Below, piece by piece: positions 12,182 through 24,320 of a stretch of 64,000 nucleotides of DNA. The stretch spans positions 1,178,001 to 1,242,000 of the forward strand of contig WACJ01000060.1 in the NCBI GenBank assembly GCA_008973525.1. The letters are read 5' to 3'. Numbering within the stretch: the first letter of the stretch is position 1; each line of letters begins with the position of its first letter. The stretch is from Stenopsyche tienmushanensis (lineage: Eukaryota > Arthropoda > Insecta > Trichoptera > Stenopsychidae). The notes below the pieces were generated by a model, which saw nothing but the letters and a program-made list of their open reading frames with translations, was not told the DNA's origin and made no database searches. Made by a program: the position numbers and the translations under genes.

Positions 12182-12226
12182 AAATAAAATAAAATAAAAT
12201 AAAATAAAATAAAATAAATAAATAAT
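12182..12226 (+). repeat. (AAAAT)n/(AAAT)n microsatellite
   Basis: About seven AAAAT units grade into AAAT units. It directly follows the T-rich segment 12005-12180. Such tails are typical of several non-LTR retrotransposon clades but also occur as plain microsatellites. Confidence 0.85.
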
Positions 12227-15200
12227 ACAAAATCATTTTAAATACATATATGCCGCTGGAAGCTAAATATTTAGCGTTGCGTAGCTTAAGAATGTTAGCG
12301 GCTAATAATGCACCCACGATGGTACCAACTTTCAGAACGAATATAAGACTTTAAATGCCATTGTATTTTAAAAAAAAAAAAGTTTAAAACCAACTTTGTA
12401 ATACGATTGAAGCCATATGGAAGTATGTAGAGAGATTTAGTGAAATCTCACACGAGAATACTTTTGAAAAAACAGCTCGAGCGCTCTGATCCAACATGAC
12501 AATAGACGATCGACACCTTCATACTATTGGAGATGTTACTAGGATTAGTCGGTGGATACTGAAAACGAATAGAGAGTAGAGGGTTAACATAAATGTCGGA
12601 TGGATAGCTCAAAGTCTTTTCTTCGTGGATGTTTACTTTCACGAAGCGATTTTCATATGAAAATATTAGTATTTTAGTAGCTAAATTTTACAAATGGTAG
12701 AAAATCAACTTCATTTTTTATTAATCATTTTCTTAAGATATTATAAGCGATATCGAACATAAACGATCTTCATTAGGATTATTTTTTAGTGATAATGTGT
12801 GGTAGAAACCCTTTTGCTTCTATATTAACCCATTCAGACCGGAGAGCAGACATGCTATGCTCTAATGTAAATCCACTTTTCTGTTAGCTCCATCGCAGAG
12901 TGTAACAAGCTTGATAATGAATCATGCTCGTTAATTTCTTCGGAATTCGGTTGTTCAAATAGTTTTACCTATTAATGTGTTGCAAAAATAAAAGGACAGA
13001 GTTACCGTGCAAGCCTGCTAGTTTACTTCTGAAAGAGTAGATTTTGCAAAAGAGTGGGTTTTTTTTGTTCCCTACAATCTGAATTTGAACCAGAACTAAT
13101 ACAATACGAATCTAGGAACACTATAACTCGGTCTTGTAGCATGGAATGTTATTCTTTTGATGAAGAGAATCTGATCGAACTTAATTTTGTACATCTTTAA
13201 TTTATCATGTTTTGAAGGCATTATGAATGAATAAATATGTTAGTATAAAAGAACCATGGATCAAAATATAATCATGCTCGGTCTCAGTTAGTTCTTATAT
13301 TTTTCAGAGCTCAAAACCATGCTTAAAGACAAGGATACTAAGAAAATATGTTTGAATTATTCAGCAAACACGATTAGACGCTGATTAGATTAAGTTGTTA
13401 TCATTAAATGATTTAAAATATCACGGTATATTTTAACCGAATGTAGTACATAAGTGACTGGAGTGATTTTGCTGCTTAAATCTTATTGTTTCTACGTCAG
13501 AAAACGACAGATAAGAATAGCGTTTAATCATATATCTTACGTACACTTGACAGAAGCAGGATGACTAATATTATTTTCCATAAATATGCGTCCAAAATTT
13601 GGTTAAGGCATAATAAATTTGATCTTAACGTTCTGCTCATTTTCATTGTTTTATTTATATTTGGGGTATAAAAGCGAGATATGAAATTCGGATTTGCTCC
13701 CCAATGGCTCGAAGCTAATAGGGCATATGAAAATTAGTTTTATACGACATTCCTACAAATGTAACAATATGTAGCGAAAATCAATTTAGCGAAATAATAC
13801 AATAAAGTGAACGTGATTTTCTACTTAATCTTCATTTAACAGAAATAAACCGAACGTTCTTTATTTAAGCCCAGGCCAAACCTTTTCTCATTTGTCTCTT
13901 ACTATATTGTAGAGCCAAAGGCAGTGTATGTAAGTCTTAATGATGCGTATGCGAAGATTTTTTTTCCTGTTAAGGATTTAATGAAACGACGTAGAAAATT
14001 GTAGGCCGTAACCAGCTACAAAATTAAATTACTTGAGAAGAAAAAAGGTTGTGTTACGGGAAATTTTAATATTCTTGTATTAAAGTTTTTTATAGACATC
14101 ATTTCCGCGCTGCTAAGATAAGTGAAATTTATTTTATCTCTACAATATAAATAAAAACTTTGTTTGTTAGCACAGTTGAAATAAGATTTCACAGTTTTGC
14201 CCCCGGGTAGGAATGATTTATTTTAATTTGTATTTTTTCCAAAGGGTTACAGATTAAATCTCTTGATTTATGGTCGAATTATAGCTTTCTGTTGGGCGAT
14301 AAATAAAGCAGTTCACAGCTGTCACAAACTTCTGACAGGACAAAAGACATTTGCTATTTGTATATTTGGACAAATCAAGATCAGGCCGCGGATGAGACAA
14401 TGCAGGGTAGTGTTTTCTAGCATTATTTGATTGACAGATAGCGATTACGACCTAAGTGATTTATAGGGCGTCGGAATAAATCTGTTGTGTTTATTTCGAG
14501 GGATGATTTCTCATCGGGGGATGGGAAAGGAGCTTTCATTATCATCAAAGTTCTAAGTTTACTTTGAACTTTGATGTGAAGGAAGAGATGAGGAATTATA
14601 ACGTGTACTCTCGGCTCCGCTTAATGGATACATTAACCTTTATGTATCTCCCAACCTACATCATTTTACATCTACATGGGTTGATAAATGTTTTTAAATT
14701 GCATTCTCAACCTCCCATAATTCAAAATGTGAATAACTCAAACAGAAGAATAATATCATACAATATTAATTAACAACATTTATATACAATTTATTGAGAA
14801 TCGCGGAATTCGGGTTTGATCTCTTAAATTTAGGTTTTATCCCAATAAATATTGACCTAATAAAAAAGAGCTTCAAATTACACAAAAAAAGACTTTAGTG
14901 TATTCCTTTATTAACTTCAACAATAATGCAATTAACACAACAACCAATATATCAAAGCCAGTTTCGAAATTTTTAACCAAAAAATGAAATATGAGGTATT
15001 CATCTAGATTAAAAATATCAATATATTGTAATAATATTTTAGTTATATCAATAAATAAATTAATTCCATACCAAATTTAAAGTCTATTGACAAAATTAAT
15101 AGATTTCTTGTTAGGATACCACATGAATTACGAATAGGAGATGAATACATGCCATTTTGTATTATGAAGACAGAGTCTATTTATTTCTTCATAAGATTGT

Positions 15201-17440
15201 AATTGGAGTCAAAAAGTAGATTTTTTTATAGCTTTAAGCGTAAAACATAGTGAATATTTCTAAAAGATCCATTTCAATTCCTCAGTACATATGATCAAAC
15301 AATTTCAATCCTGTATTCAAGTAATGATGCAATTGATAATATGATGATGTACATATAATATCTGAGTATAATTGATGAATAGTGTGATTCATTAGTAAGT
15401 ATCGAATATTGCAAAATAATTAGAGATATATACGAGTATATATAAAATTGTTCAGCTATCATATTAAATTTCTCTAGTAATTGTGAAAGCATTTTCTCTA
15501 TAATTGATACACTTAGGGCTTCACTTTATTTCGTTATACGATTTTGATTGATGGCGTATTTTTTCTCGTAGAAGTGTTGAAAATTGGAATCCAATAAGGG
15601 CAGGTAATAATTAAATTAGCGTTGGGGGTGTCGCTCTGCGCTAAATTACTCACCCACTTAACACGTACTAAAAGGCTTTCACGTTCATACAACCTTAGCA
15701 AGTATAAATTAACTTACACATGTGTAAATACTTATAATATTTTATCGTTACCTTTCGGAGATATATTTCATCTGCGGTTGAGATAGGGAGGTATTGAAGG
15801 ATGATATATTAGTTCTTTGTCAAAGAGATTGCCTGGCGAAATTATTGGATTGGGCTGTGGAGAAGATATACTTTTTATATTCGACGGAGTTTATAAAAGG
15901 TCAAGAATGATATTTCATACTTAGCATAATGAAAGTTATAGCTGCTAATATATATAGACGTTTTTAAAGCTAAGCGATCAAAATAACATTAATATAAACA
16001 AGCATTTCCACGAAGAATTGTTGAGGCTTTTTATTAATGCAAGCTATCGAATTAGATATAAGCCAGATTTTAAGTCCTCTCAAAATGATCCACAAGAAAA
16101 ATGCTTAAATTGACCTAATTTTTATTGCGTTTTGTTGATCTGGGAATATGTTCGCATATGATGATTACATTTCGACGAGATTAGTAGTCTTTATACGTTT
16201 TTGTTGAGTGGAAATGTAATCATTTCGACATCAAAGCTTACATATGGGTAGTAATACAATTCTCAAAAACTCACAACGCACTGGCAATATTTCAAAGTAT
16301 GAATTTCACAATTTAATATAACCCTTTTTAATATTTTTCATGTCAAATAGGACAAGTTAACAAACCTAATAATTTGTTGAATTCAGATGCTTTCATTAAA
16401 AAGTACGAACGTAGCATCAAAATTTCATCACATATTACTGTGTAATTTGATAAAGTTGTATCGTACATGGATATACATAATGTATTTAGCCAGTAAAAAA
16501 TACACATGTGTAGATTTATATATTTTGATCTTTGTGCGTATTTAGGTTTACATTATTTTGTATGCCATACTTTCCAATGTCATATCTTATGAATGTAATG
16601 AAATGGAAGTCTTGATGATAATCGAGACAAATAAATGAAGAAAATATGATTTGTTCAGCTTTTATAAAATTATTACAATGGGACAAATTTATAAGATGAT
16701 CAAAATATGAGTTCATAATCTTAAGAAATTTAAAATAAAGTGATCTCTATATTTATCATAGTCTTGTCCTTTTGAAACATCTTGAAATATCATACTAAAA
16801 TATTAGATATAATTGAGTAGCGAAAAATTATGCTTATTTGCTTGTAACATTTACTTTGGTGGATCCAGTATCGTAATCTTCTTATATTTTCACCTTTGTT
16901 ATCAGACGTAGACATTCCCAATGTGAGATTTTTATAGGGATAAAGGATTTTTATATGGTGGAGGATTCCATTGTATTCCACATGTGATACGATTATTCAA
17001 ATCGCATTATTTTTAGGTAGTAGAGACAGAATCATAGATGTTTTATTCTAATTTATTATCTCAGTATTTACATTTTCAAGTCTTTATTAAACCTCAATCG
17101 AGATAATCGATGAGAAATATTAACAGTTTTGCAATTTTGAGACAATTTTTTGTTGATTATGTGAATTGGATGTTGATTGCTAAAAACCATTGATTCTAAT
17201 AACTCTTGAAAATTATTTTATTTAACAAATAATGAATTTATTAATAATATATTTTACATATTTTATTCATTCACTCGTATAAGGTGTAATCGTATACACT
17301 TACACGAAAAAATGGCTACAAAAATAGCTTTATTTGGGTAAGCACAATTCCATTTACATTTGTAGCCATAAACGACGGAAAATCAAGGCTCTTACTTTCG
17401 CAATGAAAACACGATTTGGGAAAAAGGAACGTTGGGACTA
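12227..17440. other. AT-rich non-coding stretch
   Basis: No supportable gene. It contains one clean hairpin (14543-14576) and a TATAAAAG string at 13667-13674 that by itself is not evidence of a promoter. Confidence 0.5.
14543..14576. repeat. Perfect 11-bp inverted repeat
   Basis: catcaaagttc (14543-14553) and gaactttgatg (14566-14576) around a 12-nt spacer. The arms contain CTTTGAT/ATCAAAG, which resembles the TCF/Pangolin core, one on each strand. Confidence 0.65.
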
Positions 17441-17449
17441 ATTGAATAG

Positions 17450-17810
17450 ATTTGGTGCAAATAGTCACACCGCGGAAACTCCTCAGCCGCAGAACGACGA
17501 TCGATTCCCGGAGGGTTGCCAATTTCCCCAAACGAACAACGCCGCCTAAATAGTTGCGTTCCCCATAATGAAAGTGCCTTCAGGACGTCGACGACGAAAC
17601 CTGGTTACGATCTTCCAGGAAACAATACGGATCTTGGAGCGAGGAGAAGTAATATATTTTATCCCGACACGGTGTACACAGGGTATGTCTCTGTTAAGGG
17701 AGGATAAATTCTCGGCAACACGCGCCCATATTTGTTCTTCGGCGAGATAAGATATACGCGTCAACATCTGCGGGTTCATGTTGCGAGACAAATGAACAAT
17801 ATTATCTCAA
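17450..17810. other. GC-richer island with overlapping open frames
   Basis: This patch is open in three frames (plus 17516-17707 and 17568-17750; minus 17546-17791). That is expected of a GC-rich block and does not single out one coding frame. The encoded peptides are Arg-rich with no motif I recognise. Candidate conserved regulatory element or exon. Confidence 0.25.
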
Positions 17811-20800
17811 GGATTAAAAGCAGTTAACTCGAGGCTTTCCTAAGCTCCACAGCCAATTATCTTAAAATTTTCACAGTGACTTCGCTCCACTAGACGATAA
17901 TTATGCCAAAATCTTACGCATAGAATGGCACAAGTAAAACTATTACACCTAAGCGGGGGTTTTATGCTTGATGGCAGATACTTAAAGGAAATGCGAGCAC
18001 ATTTATTAAAAGCTTGCGCCAATTTAAAGACTTTAATGAATTGTGGACGAAAGAATAATAGGCTAAATAAATTTAAAGTGAAATATTTCCTAATTTAGAT
18101 CCCCTTGTTTTTCAAGAACATTTTAAGAAATAGAATCAATTTTGTAGTTTTGTTTGTGAGTATACATATTATGGTTTTTTTTTTTGTTGAAATTCGTGGT
18201 AAGAAAATATTTTAAAATCATCTCTCACAGCACTGTATTGATTAATTGCCTTGTAAATTAATTGTAGTCGAAATTGTTTTCCCATTGGTGTTAAAAGGAG
18301 GTCAACCATCCATCAAAGATCACTATAGCCTTATCTGCTGTCAATGCAGAACACGAGAATTTTGAAGCTGCACATACATAAATCATTATAAATGTCATGC
18401 TCTTGAATCTTAGCAATCGGTTTATTTGCCGAATACGTTTGTCATTTTAAATTTAATTTAATTAAAACAAGCTTTCGCTAGGTTTGTATTTAAATATGTC
18501 ACCCATAATATAAATTAAAGGTTTAGATTTCTGGAAATATTAACTAATTTACATTAAGGTATTTATATTATATATCATCATATTACATCTTCAAGCAATC
18601 GTGCTTCAGATTAAAAGTTCTTTATTAGAGCATAAGAATATGGATCATAACTATGTCATCCAATTCATTAAAAGTAAATCTTATATTATAATAAAATATT
18701 CCTGTCGGTGAATTTATATAAACTTATACATACATGTAAGGTAAACTATATTAATACATCCTTTCAGATGTTTCATCATCCCCTATCCTAAACAATTACC
18801 CCTGCAGTAATCTGTATATATTTGTTTGCAAAATGTTTATAATATATTTCATTTTAACATCGACTGTTAGCTTAAATGTTATTCAAATGTATGTAGAGTA
18901 TTTGGTATATATTGTGTAAATCGGCATTGAGTTTTCGACGGAATGAATTGTTCATCAATTGAATTATTTTCGTATGGAACGCTTGGTTATTTTCTATAAA
19001 TTTCTTCCATTTATTCCATTATTGATATCAGGGCAAATTTATTTGTAACTAGGCGTTTAGATCGTACTTTTATTTTCTTCGGATTTCTATAAGTGTATCA
19101 CTTTGGCATTGCGCTTGAAAATAAATACTTAAATAGACTAAGCTTTCTTTAGGTTTAAAATTAAAAAATATATATATTGTATATTAAAAATAATTTTTTT
19201 ACACCCTTTGATTAACATTTATTTAGGTACAAAAAACTGTTGTTGGGGTATAAAGAAGTATTTTTTCAATTCCGGTATTATAGAAAAATTGATTATTTGT
19301 CAGTCCCATCAGTAAGTATTTATAGTAGCCTGTTTTCTCTAGCAGCAAGGTTCACAGAGTAAATATTTGATTTTAGAAATCATATTTCGTTTCACTGAAA
19401 GATATTTTAGTCTCAGGGATAGAAAATAAATTGAATGTCCGAGAGGTGTCAAAGTTGCAATTCGATGGAAGTGACTTAGTCGGTATGTAGTTTGAATGGT
19501 ACACTTGCAAGAAGATTGAGGACACAGTTGCAACCGGAGTTTAATTGGATGGAAAATTGTTTTGACGGTTTACTGCTGCAAAGTGTAATATTCATTTAGA
19601 TGGAAAACTTTTCAAAAGCTGAATTTATTGCAACATATGAAGCATTGTTTCAATCGTAGAGTCGTCAGTTGTTCTCCGACTGTAACACATCATTCGCAGG
19701 TATTTTTATGTACATCAACTGTTTTTGAATATTTAAATACACGCTAAAAATATACTTCCATGAGTTTTATCGAATAAATCGGGAAAAATGAAATAAATGT
19801 TTATAATAAACATGCGAGTTTATTCATCATTCTTCGAGCATATTTTTATCTTCTTACGAAAGAGTATGTCTATATAAATGTGTATGGTTATTTTAATACT
19901 CCATTTGATCTTGTCATATGTGTGTGGCTTTGGATTTATTCCACGTGCCACCATCGCGTGACATGTGTCAACGACTTACCCAGGTCTTTCAATGGAAGTA
20001 AACTATTATAGAATTTACAGAAAGCTCTCACAAGAAGTCGTCATGACAAAGAACCTTTCCAGCAGGATTGCTTCAAACGTGCCCATTCAATGATTCAGAT
20101 AAAAATAATTGTCTCGAAATTTATAAAGAGCACATCCTTCTCGATGGCATCGGAAGATTCGTTCAAGTGTAAATCAAAACGTAACCACGATATCGCAAAA
20201 TCCAAATACTCGTAAATTACGCGATGCTCTCACTGTATTTCATCCAGTTCATTTCCACGCGTTCTTTAATCCGGCAGCTCATAACACAAATCACAAGAAC
20301 GGAAAAAAATGTAATGGAGAAGAAGATAAATCATTCTTCCGCGTTGAAAGAAGAAAACCTCTGTTGTGCACCAGCGCCTAGGAAATATTTTATCAAATAA
20401 TAGTTTGAGCAAACTCTTGACTTTTACTGCGAACAGCACGAACAGGTGAAAAGAAGTGACATGGTTTGAATAGAAATGTTGAGATTTTTTAAGGGCACGT
20501 GTATATCACTTTCATTTTTATATTGTCCCTAATTCCACGCATATTTCACTTTGGATTGAATAAGAACGATGTACTCAAATATATTGTGCGATAAATTAAA
20601 TAAAAATAAACAATAAAATATCTTCAAATACTAGTTTTTCTCGTTTAATTGCTTAAAAAGTTGGTAATGCAGTTAACGATTATTGGAATCAAAACTTATA
20701 TTTGTATAGTACTTTCAGGCTGTTCTGATGAAACTTACATCTAATGATTTTATTCATTCAGTCCTCCAAATAAAATTTATTTCTTCGTATTTAGCAAATC

Positions 20801-21062
20801 GAAAATAATGGTTCAAAATTGTTTTTCTAAAGAAGAAAAAATGTTTGTAAATGTAACCATTAATTCATCAATTAGTATGGTCAGTATTGCAAGGATAAGG
20901 TTGTTTAAATATTTAAATCAATCACTATGAACAGCTTTGCCATACTTGATTAGTCTTCAGTATTTTTTTCAGAATCAAGGCAATCAATGGATCCGATCTC
21001 TCAAACATTTGAAATTTAGTTAAAAAAAAATAGTTTTTAATAACAATGATCTTATATGCATT
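17811..21062. other. AT-rich non-coding stretch
   Basis: No supportable gene. Slightly GC-richer segments at about 19930-20080 and 20130-20300 contain an E-box-like CACGTG (inside ccacgtgcc) and similar short motifs but no reading frame of note. Confidence 0.45.
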
Positions 21063-21340
21063 ATAAAATATCATTCAATTTAATATTCAATAAATCTTCC
21101 CATTGCTTTTTGAGTCCTTTGATTCCTTTTTTGTGATAACTTTTCGACTTAAAAGCATAAAACAATTTAAATGCATTTCCACTCCAGCTGCATTTTTGAA
21201 TCGTTTTACTCTCAGACTGTGCTTCATGGACCTGAAAAGATAGAAATCCATCGGGGCTTGGTTTGGTGAATAGGAAGGATGCGGTAACACTTCCCAGTTT
21301 AATTCCCGTATTTTAATCCAATATCAATTTTACGGACGCC
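21063..21340 (-). pseudogene. Mariner transposase fossil, C-terminal part
   Basis: The minus strand encodes a segment of the form REL-NWEVLPHPSYSPNQAP-MD-FYLFRSM. This is the well-known mariner block around the third catalytic Asp (consensus HPPYSPDLAPSDYHLF), and the Asp is kept in APMD. It continues into the RF-K-A-E/V region. After a frameshift near 21120 it reaches a Trp-containing K-QWEDLL tail typical of mariner C-termini (..RW.K.I..). Upstream sequence is weakly recognisable only to about 21340, so the first two catalytic Asp are missing. No inverted termini were found. Confidence 0.8.
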
Positions 21341-23800
21341 ATTTTTTAGATTTTTGCAGTTATATTTTTTCCCGGTTTCATTCATTCATAATATATTATT
21401 CCTCGCATATCCCACCATATGCACAAAATAATATGTTTATAGTCAATCTGGGCTTAGGGTTTTTTATAGAAAGCCATTGATTTTTTCGTTGTATATTATC
21501 GTAAATCAGCAATTTATCATCAATTACAATGCTATTAAAAAAGGAACTATTTTTCGTGTTGTGGTCCATGGTGATCTCAGTTTTTGTGAATTTTATGATT
21601 TTTTTTTCCACAATATGAATTTGAGCTTGAACCTTTACAGTAAGAGTTTAGGATCTAAGCCATTTTACCAACACTTGGTCGTATTCATTTTAATGGTTAA
21701 TTGTTATATTTTGTGAGAATTTATGAATACATTCGTTCTTGTAAATAATTAAATTACTAATCTTGTACGCAGATTAAGCCATGAATTATATTAAATATAT
21801 TCAATTGAATTATATTTGATGGTTTAGTCAGCATGCTGTTTATACATAGTTTTCTTTAAGAGTGAATTAGCAATTATGCAAATATATTACAACATTGGTT
21901 TCAAAAATAAAAATTGGCCTATCTGAGTTAAAAATCATGATAAATGCCTCAAATTTGGAGCTAGACGATGCATTGATAAGCGTAATATGTTTTTTGAAGC
22001 TATTTATAACAAAACTAAAAATACAATATTGAAAAATGATATTCTAAGCTTGCTAATGTTGCATGTCAAGCATGTGTTAAGTCGTGTTGTGAATGTTTTC
22101 ATTTTAATCTGGTGTATATCAAAATTTTATGTCGTTTAATAAGTTTCATACGATCCAAAATCATGTGGAATTGAATAGCATCACAAAATATCCGATGTAA
22201 ATTGAGTCCTTTTGATATTGTCCGTCTTTGTATATCCTTCAGTTATTCAAATATCAAAAAATCCTTGCTCTCAAGATAGCGTATGTTATAACTCGTATGT
22301 ATGGTAAGTGTATTTGAAGACGACAATGCAAAGAGAATATCGAACCGGAAGGATGTATCAGGATAATATACGCCGGTGAAAGGTTGATAGAGTGGCGTAT
22401 GTTGTGTATCTTTGTCAGGTAGTCGTTTCTGGAGAGACCTCTCCTGCCTTCCGCTTCCGAGTGAATGACAATGTTTCCTTTGGACCCGGTATCATTTTGA
22501 CATTTGTTTTTCCGGAGAACTACCAAAATATTTCAACATCGTTATGGAAATATTCAATCTGGAGAAAACTTTTTATTTACAGATTTATCTAAAAAAAGCT
22601 ATGCAACTTTTTTCCTTCTTAATGTGCTATATTCAATATCGGACGTAGAAGATTTCTTTTTTAGAGATAAAGAGCTTCAATGGGATGCTTTCATAATACC
22701 TTACGGATTTGGTTAAATTGGGATAGAATTATATGAAAAGCTATTGTTAGATAGAAGATCAATAACTGAATAGCAAAATTATCATGATTTTTATAAATAT
22801 TATTACAGATAAATTAACCAGAGGCAGTCTTATTCGACTTATTTAATCGTTTCAGTATTTCTTATCCAGAAAATCGAGTCGATCAATTGGAAATTCTTAA
22901 TAAATCCAATCTACTAAATTTTTTGGTGCTATGAATATTTTATTTATTTTGTAAATAAGCATACAACCTCTGGAAATGATGAAAATATTTCGGAAATGAG
23001 TTTCATATCTCAAATTCAATTTCGCACGTGCAATTGTTATACGTGCGGTCTTGCATTATTGTGCAAAAGGATCGATGAACATCATCAGGCAAAGATAGTA
23101 GAAATTCATTTTCGTATATATGTTTCAAAGTTCTCTATAGAAAAACTTTGATATGATTGTTTCAGCTGTTGAAAGTGACTTTGCATGTTTTGTTTAATTT
23201 GCATGCATAATTATACGTAATGAATCACAATGCGTTTCAAACACAGTGTCAATTAATTTTTGATTTATAATAACGTAAAATTTCTGTTTTTAGTTTCCTT
23301 TTTTTAATTGCTTATTGTCCTTATTGATCTGATTATCCCAAATTAGACCAAGATTGCCAATGGGGTTGCTTCCTTACAGATCTGAATATAATATGGCTCA
23401 ACGTATTCGGTACGATGGCATACGTGCTATATATTATATCCAAAGAAGTATTTGAACTTCGTCGTACATGTCCATGACCTCTCAACTGTACCTCGACGGA
23501 TCGATCGCATGAGATTTTTAGCCATTAATGATACAATTTTGCAAAACCTTGTATAGTAATTGAAAATGATGTTATTCGGTCGTCAGCATGGTATATTTAT
23601 AAAAAAAATCTTTAAATTTGATAATCGTCGTTGAATTCTGTAAATAATTTCTGTGATAAGGAAAAGGTTAAACGTATCGAATTTAGTAGAAATTATATTT
23701 AAACCTGAACTACATCAATCAATCGTTTCATGTGAAAATACTCTCATGTGATAAATTTGCAGAATTGGAACAAAAATAATTGCACTGATTTTCAAGTGTA
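21341..23800. other. AT-rich non-coding stretch with a GC-richer patch near 22.4 kb
   Basis: No supportable gene. 22254-22526 is open for 90 codons on the minus strand, and overlapping plus-strand frames occur at 22392-22716. The patch is slightly GC-richer, but neither strand shows a recognisable domain. Confidence 0.45.
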
Positions 23801-23814
23801 ATAAATAGACTCTT

Positions 23815-24320
23815 AACAACTACAGCGTCCCTCCTACATCGTGTTAATCTAACCAACACCGTTCCATTAATTATTTACGTCATGCTTTAAGCATTTTACT
23901 TCTAAACATCACGTGGATTTAAACTTTTAATCAGAAAAATCTGGTACAATCGACAAACGAATCGGGCGAGGACAACTTTAATTAAGCCAGTGAGTCTGTA
24001 TTGATTATCCTTTGGCCCAACGCGTGAACTTCGCCAAAGCCATAATTGACTAAATTACCTTAGTGGCGGATGTCAAAGAGAAAGTTGACCATGATCATTA
24101 AGGTGGAGAGCTTTGGGTTAAACAATGAACCACGTGTACACAATTGCGGCCATCCAATATTTGATCACGTTGACCCATTATTTGCCCCCGATATTCATAA
24201 ATGTTCATTATAAATTTAATTTTATCGCACCAAGCCGCCCAGATTAATGATAATTTTAATGCTCCAACGAAAAGTGTAAAACTTTAATGATCATAATTTA
24301 AGCACCCTGCGTAGATACAA
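23815..24320. promoter_or_regulatory. Candidate regulatory island (homeodomain and E-box motifs)
   Basis: About 500 bp with no open frame. It is less AT-rich than its flanks and dense in known transcription-factor core motifs: several TAAT/ATTA cores (for example ttaattat, attaat), CACGTG inside ccacgtgta, and CATGATCATTA. Such blocks in gene deserts are often enhancers of developmental genes. This is inference from motif density only. Confidence 0.25.

Noticed and set aside
12582..12833. GGGTTAA and TTAACCC near 12.6-12.8 kb
   Set aside because: The two ends point outward rather than inward, the wrong orientation for a piggyBac-type element.
13667..13674. TATAAAAG as a TATA box (also 61306-61313)
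   Set aside because: Expected often in AT-rich DNA; no initiator, downstream element or gene supports it.
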